Positions 1 to 5,731 of a stretch of DNA of 7,102 nucleotides are shown piece after piece. A program made the translations under genes and the position numbers. The notes under the pieces were generated by a model. It was not told the origin of the DNA. It worked only from the letters and a program-made list of their open reading frames with translations, and did no database searches. This DNA comes from Hydrogenophaga sp. (GTDB taxonomy: Bacteria > Pseudomonadota > Gammaproteobacteria > Burkholderiales > Burkholderiaceae_C): positions 1-7,102 of the forward strand of contig JAIFNE010000028.1 in NCBI GenBank assembly GCA_020047875.1. The letters run 5' to 3'. Every line of letters starts with the position of its first letter. The stretch's first letter is position 1.

Positions 1-305
1 ATGTCGGTCACGCCGGCCTGGGCCAGCGCCAGCGCTTCGTCGGTCTTTTGCACGCACACGCCCACCGCGCCATGCGCCATCTGCAACCGCGCGATTTCCG
101 CGCTTTTGTGCATCTTGGCGTGCGGGCGCAGGCGCAGGCCGCGCGCGCGGCAGAACTCGGCCATGCGCGCGAGGTTGCGTTCCATCGCGTCGAGGTCGAT
201 CACCAGCGCCGGGGTATCGATGGCGGCTGTGCCCTGGCCGATCCAGCCCAGCGCGCGCTGCCAGCGCTGGCGCGCGAAGTGACCGAATTCAGGTGGTGTG
301 TTCAT
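1..305 (-). CDS. D-threonine aldolase / DSD1-family PLP enzyme, 5' part (runs off left edge)
   Basis: Reading the minus strand from the ATG at 305-303 gives 101 complete codons with no stop before the window edge. The protein has the N-terminal signature of the alanine-racemase-like fold of D-threonine aldolases and D-serine dehydratases: DTPALVIDLDAMERNL at residues 30-45, then RPHAKMHKS at 60-68 and QKTDEA at 86-91. In characterised family members the lysine of RPH-x-K carries PLP as a Schiff base, so K64 is the likely PLP lysine. Family enzymes cleave D-threonine to glycine and acetaldehyde, or dehydrate D-serine; the half that distinguishes these (C-terminal metal site) is outside the window. 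The start is supported by AGGAAGG eight bases upstream (314-320). The ATG lies inside the end of the phosphatase gene (17-base overlap), implying co-transcription and probably coupled translation. Family assignment is firm; substrate is not. Confidence 0.87.
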   Translation of the reverse strand, partial: MNTPPEFGHFARQRWQRALGWIGQGTAAIDTPALVIDLDAMERNLARMAEFCRARGLRLRPHAKMHKSAEIARLQMAHGAVGVCVQKTDEALALAQAGVTD

Positions 306-927
306 CCAGCGTGCCTTCCTGCAGATGGGTGGTGTCGGCCCAGCCAACCAGCCCCAGACCTTCGGGGCTCCAGAGCAGGCGGTTGATGGCGGTGTTCGGC
401 AGTTCCCAGCTGCGCGGTGCCTGCAGGTCGAGCCGGGTGGCCGCGCGGTAAAGCGTGTCGAGCACGCCGCCGTGCACCACCATCAGCACCTGCTCACCCG
501 GATGGCGCGCCGCGAGCTCGCCCACCGTCTCCACCACGCGCGCTTGCAGCTGCCGCAGCGACTCGCCGCCGGGCGGCGCAAAGTCGGGCAGCCGCTTGCG
601 CCAGGCCTGCGTCTCGGCAGGCCAGGCGGCTTCCAGTTCGGCCCAGGTCTGGCCCTCGAATTGGCCAAAGCAGCGCTCGCGCAGGCCGGGGTGCGTGGTC
701 ACAGACTGGCCCACTGCATCGGCCACCGCCTGCGCGGTGGCTTGGGCGCGGCCGAGGTCGCTGGCGTAGCAGGCCGCAATGGATTCGTCGCGCAAGGCCC
801 GCGCCAGCTGGGCCGCCTGCCAGCGGCCGTGGTCGTTGAGCGCAATGTCGGTGTGACCCTGGATGCGCGTTTCGCGGTTCCAGGCGGTTTCGCCATGGCG
901 CACGGCGAGGATGCGGGTGACTTGCAC
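289..927 (-). CDS. Histidine phosphatase family protein (phosphoglycerate-mutase-like)
   Basis: A 212-residue cytoplasmic protein of the branch 1 histidine phosphatase superfamily. The RHG motif is at residues 10-12 (RHGETAWN, H11 the expected phospho-accepting histidine). The second arginine is in ASDLGRAQATA (R60), the catalytic acid in LRE (E84), and the second histidine in VVHGG (H152). Length and motifs fit GpmB-like/CobC-like phosphatases; these act on phosphoglycerates, alpha-ribazole phosphate or other small phosphoesters, and sequence alone does not choose. I place the start at the GTG at 927-925 because it begins MQVTRILAVRHGE, typical spacing to the RHG motif, and has GGAG nine bases upstream. 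The frame stays open up to an ATG at 1065, but that adds 46 non-family residues and runs across the divergent kinase start. The TGA at 291-289 overlaps the aldolase start, suggesting a two-gene operon. Confidence 0.9.
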   Translation of the reverse strand: MQVTRILAVRHGETAWNRETRIQGHTDIALNDHGRWQAAQLARALRDESIAACYASDLGRAQATAQAVADAVGQSVTTHPGLRERCFGQFEGQTWAELEAAWPAETQAWRKRLPDFAPPGGESLRQLQARVVETVGELAARHPGEQVLMVVHGGVLDTLYRAATRLDLQAPRSWELPNTAINRLLWSPEGLGLVGWADTTHLQEGTLDEHTT

Positions 928-1015
928 AGCGGGGTTCTCCAGACAGAAGGAGCCCGACTGTAGCGGCTGCCATCCGATGCCGTGCGTGCGGGGAGGTTTG
1001 CGCGACAATGCGCTG
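928..1015. promoter_or_regulatory. Divergent intergenic region between phosphatase and sensor kinase
   Basis: These 88 bases must hold the start signals of both divergent genes, unless promoters lie inside the coding regions. On the plus strand GACAAT at 1004-1009 resembles a sigma-70 -10 box (4 of 6) but lies only about seven bases from the kinase ATG at 1016, with no good -35 box 17 bases upstream. On the minus strand TACAGT (about 956-961) is a weak -10-like match towards the phosphatase. No inverted repeat strong enough to call an operator is visible. The location is certain; the individual boxes are guesses. Confidence 0.3.
935..941 (-). promoter_or_regulatory. Ribosome binding site deciding the phosphatase start
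   Basis: On the minus strand TGGAGAA sits here, with its GGAG core (937-940) nine bases before the GTG at 927. It supports the GTG start over the upstream ATG at 1065. Confidence 0.6.
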
Positions 1016-3385
1016 ATGTCGCCATCCGCGCCGCTCCCTGGAGAAGACTTCTCCACCCTGTTCACCTTCTTGCCGATCGGGGCCTATCGCAGCTCGCCTG
1101 AAGGTCGGATGCTGCGATCCAACCACGCCTTGGTTCGGATCAACGGCTATGACACCGAGGCGGAGCATCTTGCTGGCGTCAAAAACATTGCTCTGGAGTG
1201 GTACGTCGAACCAGAGCGGCGTGCTGCGTTTATGCGCCTGCTCGAACGGGACGGTTTCGTGCGCGGCTTCGAGTCTGAAATCTACCGGCACAAGACCCGC
1301 GAGCGCATTTGGGTTAGCGAAAACGCGCACGCCGTGAGGGATGCCCAGGGAGCCATCGCGTATTACGAAGGCACGGTCGAGGACATTTCCGACCGCAGGC
1401 GCATGCAGGAGACGCTTCAGCGCAGCGACGAGCAGATGCGGCTGATTTCGTCGCAGATCCCGGGCATGGTGTTTGTGGTCCATGTGAGTCTGGCGGGGCT
1501 GGTCCAGTACCGGTTTGTCAGCGAGGGCATTCGGGATCTCTACGGCCTCGAACCCGAGCAACTGCTGGCCGACCCCACGCTCCTCTCTCGCTACCGCCAT
1601 CCCGATGACCAGACCCGCATGCAGCAGGAACTGCATCAGGTGGCGGGGCAATCGATTGAACTTGCTGGCGAGTTCCGCATTGTGTTGCCCGATGGCACAA
1701 CCAAATGGGTGCTCCGGCGGTCTTGCACCGCCCACCTCGACGACACCGGTCAGCTGCGGGTGGGGGTGTTGATTGACATCACCGATCGCAAGAAGGTCGA
1801 GTTTGAACTGCTCGAAAGCGAGACGCGCTGGCGGCTGGCCATGGAGGGCGCTGGTGATGGTGTCTGGGACTGGAATCTGCAGACGGGTGAGGAGTATGTT
1901 TCCCGGCGCATCAAGACCATGTTTGGCTACGAGGCGGATGAGCTGGCCAATTTGGCCATCGAGCTGGACCAACGCACCCATCCGGACGACATCAGCCAGA
2001 TGCAGGCTGATCGCGAAGCGCATTTCAGTGGCCGCACAGCGGTCTACCGCAACGAACACCGCGTGCGGTGCAAAGACGGTTCCTGGAAGTGGGTGCTCAC
2101 CCGTGGCGTGTTGATTGCCCGAGACGACGATGGTCAGCCGCTGCGCATGATTGGGACCCACAGCGACATCACCGAGCTCAAGCAGGCCGAGGTCCAGCAG
2201 CGCTTGCTGGAGGCGCAGCTTCGTGAATCGCAGAAGATGGAGGCCATCGGTACCCTGGCTGGCGGCGTGGCGCACGACTTCAACAACCTGCTGGCGGCGA
2301 TTCTGGGCAACCTCGCGCTGGCCCGCGAAGATGTGGGTCCCGAGCACCCGGCGCAGGAAAGTCTGGGCGAGATCGGCAGGGCTGGGATTCGCGCGCGCCA
2401 ACTGGTGCAGCAGATCCTGGCCTTCAGTCGCCGCCAGGCCCAGCAGCTGACACACCAGCCGCTGGCACCGCTGGTGAACGAAACGCTCGCGCTGCTGCGC
2501 TCGCTGCTGCCGGCGGGGGTGCGCCTGACCACGCGGGTGGGTGGCGAGGAGCTGCCGGTGCTGGCCGACGCCACCCAGATGCAGCAGGTGCTGATGAATC
2601 TTTGCACCAACGCCTGGCAGGCGCTGGAAGGCCGCCCGGGCGAGGTCACGGTGGCGCTGCGCCGCGTGAGCCTGGATGCCGCTCGTGCGCTGCAGGTGGG
2701 TGGCATTCCCGCGGGCGTCTACGCTTGCCTGAGCGTGGCCGACAACGGGCCGGGCATGGATGCCGCTACCTTGCAGCGCGTTTTCGAGCCGTTCTTCACC
2801 ACCAAGCCGCCTGGTGCCGGCACGGGTCTGGGGCTGGCGGTGGTGCACGGCATCGTCAAGGCGCACAACGGTGCGATCGCACTGAACAGCAGCCCGGGAG
2901 AGGGCGCGCGGTTCGATGTGTATCTGCCGCTGGCCGGGGCCGCGGCCATGCCCGCAGTGGCGTCTGCCGCGCAGCCGGTGGCCGGGTCTTCGAGTATGGC
3001 CACCCAGCACCATGTGTTGTATGTGGACGACTACGAGGCCATGGTTTTCCTGGTTGGCCGACTGCTGCGCAAGCAGGGCTATCGGGTGAGCACCTTCACC
3101 TCGGGCGAATTGGCGCTGGCCTGGATGCGCGAACACCCGGACGCCATCGACCTGCTGGTGACCGACCAGAACATGCCGGGCATGTCGGGCGTGGACCTGG
3201 CCCGCGAAAGCCTGCGCGAGCGCCCGGGCTTGCGGGTGGCGATTGTCTCGGGCCACGTGAACGACAAACTGCTGGCCGATGCGGCCGCCGTCGGGGTCCG
3301 CGAGGTGATGGCCAAGCAGGACAGCATGGACGCCCTGGGCGAGGCGATCCGCAAGCTGCTTCAGACCCAGCTGGCGCCGCGCTGA
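1016..3385 (+). CDS. Hybrid sensor histidine kinase: PAS-PAS-PAS-HisKA-HATPase-REC
   Basis: A 789-residue protein with no signal peptide or membrane segment, so a cytoplasmic sensor. Three PAS/PAC units fill the first half: about 12-127, 137-259 (YRHPDD at 193-198, FRIVLPDGTTKWV at 220-232) and 268-389 (WDWN at 284-287, THPDD at 321-325, CKDGSWKWV at 352-360). A short helix leads to the phospho-acceptor box GGVAHDFNNLLAAI (416-429, H420), of the NtrB-like HDFNN type. The ATPase domain has an N box (NLCTNAWQAL, 528-537), G1 (DNGPGMD, 576-582), F box (FEPFFTT, 590-596) and G2 (GTGLGLAVV, 602-610). An Ala/Pro/Ser-rich linker (641-661) joins a receiver with acidic pair D671/D672, phospho-acceptor D717 (TDQNMPG), S745 and K767. 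All catalytic residues seem present. The ATG at 1016 is chosen because it follows the divergent phosphatase; GGGGAGG at 990-996 is too far upstream (19 bases), so in-frame TTG 998 or GTG 986 remain possible. The signal sensed is unknown and no partner is encoded here. Confidence 0.93.
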   Translation: MSPSAPLPGEDFSTLFTFLPIGAYRSSPEGRMLRSNHALVRINGYDTEAEHLAGVKNIALEWYVEPERRAAFMRLLERDGFVRGFESEIYRHKTRERIWVSENAHAVRDAQGAIAYYEGTVEDISDRRRMQETLQRSDEQMRLISSQIPGMVFVVHVSLAGLVQYRFVSEGIRDLYGLEPEQLLADPTLLSRYRHPDDQTRMQQELHQVAGQSIELAGEFRIVLPDGTTKWVLRRSCTAHLDDTGQLRVGVLIDITDRKKVEFELLESETRWRLAMEGAGDGVWDWNLQTGEEYVSRRIKTMFGYEADELANLAIELDQRTHPDDISQMQADREAHFSGRTAVYRNEHRVRCKDGSWKWVLTRGVLIARDDDGQPLRMIGTHSDITELKQAEVQQRLLEAQLRESQKMEAIGTLAGGVAHDFNNLLAAILGNLALAREDVGPEHPAQESLGEIGRAGIRARQLVQQILAFSRRQAQQLTHQPLAPLVNETLALLRSLLPAGVRLTTRVGGEELPVLADATQMQQVLMNLCTNAWQALEGRPGEVTVALRRVSLDAARALQVGGIPAGVYACLSVADNGPGMDAATLQRVFEPFFTTKPPGAGTGLGLAVVHGIVKAHNGAIALNSSPGEGARFDVYLPLAGAAAMPAVASAAQPVAGSSSMATQHHVLYVDDYEAMVFLVGRLLRKQGYRVSTFTSGELALAWMREHPDAIDLLVTDQNMPGMSGVDLARESLRERPGLRVAIVSGHVNDKLLADAAAVGVREVMAKQDSMDALGEAIRKLLQTQLAPR

Positions 3386-3388
3386 GTG

Positions 3389-3434
3389 GCTGTCGCGCGG
3401 CAGTCGGTGCTGGCTGACCCGTGCCGCGAGCAGC
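3389..3434 (+). terminator. Possible terminator hairpin after the kinase gene
   Basis: GCTGTCGCGCGGCA (3389-3402) can pair imperfectly with TGCCGCGAGCAGC (3422-3434), with a bulged base on each arm and a loop of about 19 bases, followed by TTGTTC. It lies in the 64-base gap between two convergent genes, where a terminator is expected. The T tract is poor, so this is a weak intrinsic terminator at best. On the minus strand no T run follows the stem. Confidence 0.3.
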
Positions 3435-4215
3435 TTGTTCAGCGTTGCACTATGGCAGCACCCGGTCGATCACCAGCTCCACGTCCGCCGCACCCACCTT
3501 CACGCCCGTGACCCGGCCTTCCAGGTCGCCGGGCTGGGGCAGCGGGTTGCCCGATTTGGAAATCCGGGCCACCACCACCACCTCCTGGTGGTTTGACAGC
3601 AGGTTCGCGGGGTTCATCGCCATGCTGTCGTTCAGGCTGAACGGCAGCGGAAACGCACCCATGGTCACGCGGGCGGCGGCCAGTGGCGGGCCGCTTTCGC
3701 CAGCGCGGGCAATCAGGTAGATCGTGTCGGCTTCGCCCACCCGTGCCTTGAGCGCCTCGGCAACCTCCACGCGGCCCGCGACGCTGGCTGCCGGCCCATC
3801 TGCGACCGCTGCGCCCGGGGCAGAAGCTGCCGGGGCGCTGCTGGCCGACTGAGCCAGTTGAGCGGCCTCGTTGCGCATCGACAGGATGTCCTGGGCATGT
3901 GACGTGTCCGGCGGCAGCAGTTGGTGCAGCCGGTCGAGGAACAGCACCGCCTGAGCAAACTCCTGGTTCTGGTAAGCGTGGATACCGGCCAGTTCCAGGC
4001 CCTTGCGGTTGTTCGGGTCGGCTTGCAGGGCCATCCTGACCAGTTCGATCGGTCGGCCCGCCAACAGCAGGTTGCTGGTCATGGCCAGCGCCTCGGCATA
4101 ACCGCTCATCACGGCGGGCTTGGCGGGCAGAAACTGGTAGGCCTTCTGGTAGGCCTCCAGCGCCTCGGGCCAGCGCGCCAGCAGGCCGTTGGCGATCGCC
4201 AGCGCCTCCCAGGCT

Positions 4216-4686
4216 TCACCCTCGGTCGGGTTCGACTGGGTGCGCGCCGTCCTGCTCGGTCGGCGCCGCAGTGTTTGCGCTGCCCGGTCCGCCAGCCGCC
4301 GCGGTGAGCACGCCGGGGTTGCCGAACCACACATACATGCCGATGGCCGCGATGGGCAACACGCCCGCCAGCGTGAACCCGAGCCGGCGGCTGGCCTGGG
4401 GCGCGGAGGCGCTGTCTTCCTGCGCCAGCGCATCCTCTGCCGCGCGGGTCTCCAGCTCCAGCTTGCTGGCCAGGAACTGCTCTTCTGACAGCTGTCCGTT
4501 GGCCAGCTCGGTTTTCAGTTCCTTCATCTGGTCGCGGTAAACGGCCAGGTTGATGTCTCGGCGCGCGGCCTGCTGGCGCTCATCTTGCTGGCCACGCAGC
4601 AAAAAGGGCAGCACAAAGGCCAGGGCCAGGGCAACAGCCACCGCAGCGGCGCCCCAGAAAAGGGTGACGGACCAGAACAGACTCAT
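4216..4686 (-). CDS. ccmI: Truncated CcmI N-terminal product (two TM helices, no TPR domain)
   Basis: This is the part of ccmI that would actually be translated: 156 codons from ATG 4686 to the TGA at 4218-4216. TM1 spans about residues 6-30, an amphipathic charged loop 35-92 (likely short coiled coil, facing the cytoplasm) and TM2 about 102-121, ending GMYVWFGNPG. Residues after about 146 (GAHPVEPDRG) are out-of-frame tail. GGAAGAAA lies a few bases upstream of the ATG, which overlaps the ccmH stop as ATGA. In Rhodobacter CcmI the membrane domain with its loop has activity separable from the periplasmic TPR domain, so a partly active product is possible; that is inference. Confidence 0.7.
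   Translation of the reverse strand: MSLFWSVTLFWGAAAVAVALALAFVLPFLLRGQQDERQQAARRDINLAVYRDQMKELKTELANGQLSEEQFLASKLELETRAAEDALAQEDSASAPQASRRLGFTLAGVLPIAAIGMYVWFGNPGVLTAAAGGPGSANTAAPTEQDGAHPVEPDRG
4221..4263. repeat. 9-bp direct repeat bracketing the ccmI frame change
   Basis: CTCGGTCGG occurs on the plus strand at 4221-4229 and again at 4255-4263, 34 bases apart. On the minus strand each copy reads Pro-Thr-Glu, the first in the N-terminal frame and the second in the C-terminal frame. The frame change lies between them. The copies may mark slippage at the lesion or be chance in GC-rich DNA. Confidence 0.5.
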
Positions 4687-5207
4687 GGCTTTTCTTCCAG
4701 CAAGCGGGCAGCGGCGGCGAGCTGCGCGCTGCTCACCGGTTCGCTTTTGAAGGTGCGGCGAGCGCGCAGCGCCACGTACCAGATCAGGGCACCAAAACCG
4801 AGGAACAGAAACGGCCCCAGCCAAAGCAGGTAGGTCAGGGGCTTGAAGGGTGGTCGAAACAGCACGAAGTCCCCGTAGCGGGCGGTCAGGAAGCCGAGCA
4901 CCTCGGCGTCGGTCTTGCCGGCCCGCATCAGGTCACGGATTTCCTCGCGCATGGCGTTGGCCAATTCGGCCGGGGACTCTGCCAGGGACTCGTTCTGGCA
5001 CACCACACAACGCAGCTCGCGCGACAGGTGATTCAGGCGGGTTTCGATCGCCGCATCTTGAAACAGCGGCTGAGCGACGGACGGGGTGGCGGGTGGAGCG
5101 GCGGGTGTGGCGGTGGATGTGGCGTTCAGCGGCTCGCTGGCCAGCGCTGGCAGGGACAACGCGAGCAACATGCTCATCAAAATGCCCGGGATGCAGTAAG
5201 CCTTCAT
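4683..5207 (-). CDS. ccmH: Cytochrome c-type biogenesis protein CcmH
   Basis: A 174-residue CcmH of normal length for organisms where CcmH and CcmI are separate. An N-terminal signal sequence (residues 1-23, ending ALA) is followed by a variable Ala/Pro/Thr-rich stretch (27-47), then the periplasmic three-helix domain with the signature LRCVVCQNESL (65-75). Its CxxC cysteines C67 and C70 take part in reducing the heme-binding cysteines of apocytochrome c. Later conserved pieces are MREEIRDLMRAG (86-97) and LTARYGDFVLFRPPF (107-121), then one TM helix (about 124-146, LWLGPFLFLGFGALIWY) and a short cytoplasmic tail. The start at ATG 5207 has AGGAG eight bases upstream and overlaps the ccmG stop as ATGA; the stop overlaps the ccmI start the same way. 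It works with CcmF and CcmI in the heme ligation complex. Confidence 0.95.
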   Translation of the reverse strand: MKAYCIPGILMSMLLALSLPALASEPLNATSTATPAAPPATPSVAQPLFQDAAIETRLNHLSRELRCVVCQNESLAESPAELANAMREEIRDLMRAGKTDAEVLGFLTARYGDFVLFRPPFKPLTYLLWLGPFLFLGFGALIWYVALRARRTFKSEPVSSAQLAAAARLLEEKP

Positions 5208-5728
5208 GCGCCCAACTCCTTGAGTTTCGGCACGAACTTGGTCTGCCAGACGTTCAGGTCGATCGGGCCCACATGCTTCAGTCGCACGATGCCGGCCCGG
5301 TCGATCACATAGGTTTCCGGGGTGCCGGTCACGCCCCAGTCAATACCGACCCGACCCGACAGGTCATCGGGCACCGCAACATACGGATTGCCAGTGCGCA
5401 CCAGCAGCGCCTCGGCGTCGCGGTTCTTGTCTTTCCAGTTCAGCCCCACGATGGGCGGCGCGGTGCGGCTCTCGGCCAGCGCCATCAGCAGCTTGTGCTC
5501 TTGCAGGCAGGACACACACCACGGTGCCCAGACATTGAGCAGCCAGATCTGCCCCTTCATGTCGGCCGGGCTGAAGTCTTGCGTGGCGTTGCCCACCACC
5601 GGCAGGCTGAAGGTGGGCGCCGGGTTGCCTATGAAAGGCGAGGGCACTTCGCGCGGGTTGAGGAACAGCCCTTTGGCGAAGAAGCCCACCAGCACCACAA
5701 AGAAAAACAGCGGCAGCCATCGTTTCAT
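5204..5728 (-). CDS. ccmG: Thiol:disulfide interchange protein CcmG/DsbE
   Basis: A 174-residue membrane-anchored thioredoxin-like protein. The N-terminal uncleaved anchor spans residues 4-21, followed by the lead-in FIGNPAPTFSLP (32-43). The active site is WAPWCVSC (67-74; C71 and C74), and the cis-proline loop is GVTGTPETYVID (132-143, P137). In System I, CcmG takes electrons from DsbD/CcdA and passes them to CcmH or apocytochrome c in the periplasm, keeping the CxxCH motif reduced. The motif and adjacent ccm genes exclude a general DsbA- or TlpA-type role. ATG 5728 follows the ccmF stop by three bases; AGGGAG about eight bases before the ATG lies inside the end of ccmF. The TGA overlaps the ccmH start as ATGA. 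No unusual residues are seen. Confidence 0.95.
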   Translation of the reverse strand: MKRWLPLFFFVVLVGFFAKGLFLNPREVPSPFIGNPAPTFSLPVVGNATQDFSPADMKGQIWLLNVWAPWCVSCLQEHKLLMALAESRTAPPIVGLNWKDKNRDAEALLVRTGNPYVAVPDDLSGRVGIDWGVTGTPETYVIDRAGIVRLKHVGPIDLNVWQTKFVPKLKELGA

Positions 5729-5731
5729 GGC

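Larger units (their letters stand above)
3450..4686 (-). pseudogene. ccmI: ccmI, cytochrome c maturation TPR protein, disrupted by a frame change and probable deletion
   Basis: CcmI is the inner-membrane apocytochrome c chaperone of System I. Two pieces in different frames make up this gene. The 5' piece (from ATG 4686) encodes both TM helices and the loop between them. The 3' piece is open from roughly 4250 to the TAG at 3452-3450, about 267 codons. It starts ARTQSNPTEGEAWEALA, continues with TPR-like helices (WPEALEAYQKAYQFLP; ADPNNRKGLELAGIHAYQN; QAVLFLDRLHQLLPP), then an Ala/Pro-rich linker and the usual C-terminal beta domain ending VELVIDRVLP. Joined, they would give roughly 410 residues, near normal length. 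The frame change lies at about 4240-4265. The helix that family members carry just before the NP-x-x-x-E-x-W stretch (a MV-x-x-LA-x-RL type sequence) is absent, so a deletion of 3n+2 bases, perhaps 25-30, is more likely than a one-base slip. No slippery heptamer or long homopolymer is seen there. A sequencing or assembly error cannot be excluded. Confidence 0.8.

Noticed and set aside
298..963. 221-codon plus-strand open frame opposite the phosphatase
   Set aside because: It mirrors a gene with a full set of histidine-phosphatase motifs, shows no recognisable family of its own, and is explained by GC-rich antisense bias.
863..1015. N-terminal extension of the kinase to ATG 863
   Set aside because: It would overlap the phosphatase coding region by 65 bases and adds Arg/Cys-rich residues without PAS character.
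927..1065. N-terminal extension of the phosphatase to ATG 1065
   Set aside because: The extra 46 residues do not resemble the family and cross the divergent kinase start; GTG 927 has a ribosome site and normal spacing to the RHG motif.
2602..3417. 271-codon plus-strand frame inside the kinase gene
   Set aside because: It is an alternate frame of the ATPase and receiver coding region; its Gly/Arg-rich sequence has no motif.
3386..3449. Small gene or RNA in the convergent gap
   Set aside because: Only 64 bases with an imperfect hairpin; no start with a ribosome site and no recognisable RNA fold.
4240..4265. Programmed ribosomal frameshift as explanation of the ccmI frame change
   Set aside because: There is no slippery heptamer or homopolymer, and a frameshift would not supply the missing helix before the TPR region.
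4189..4833. Plus-strand frames opposite the ccmI N-terminal region and ccmH end
   Set aside because: They are antisense to clear CcmI TM and CcmH coding sequence and carry no motif.
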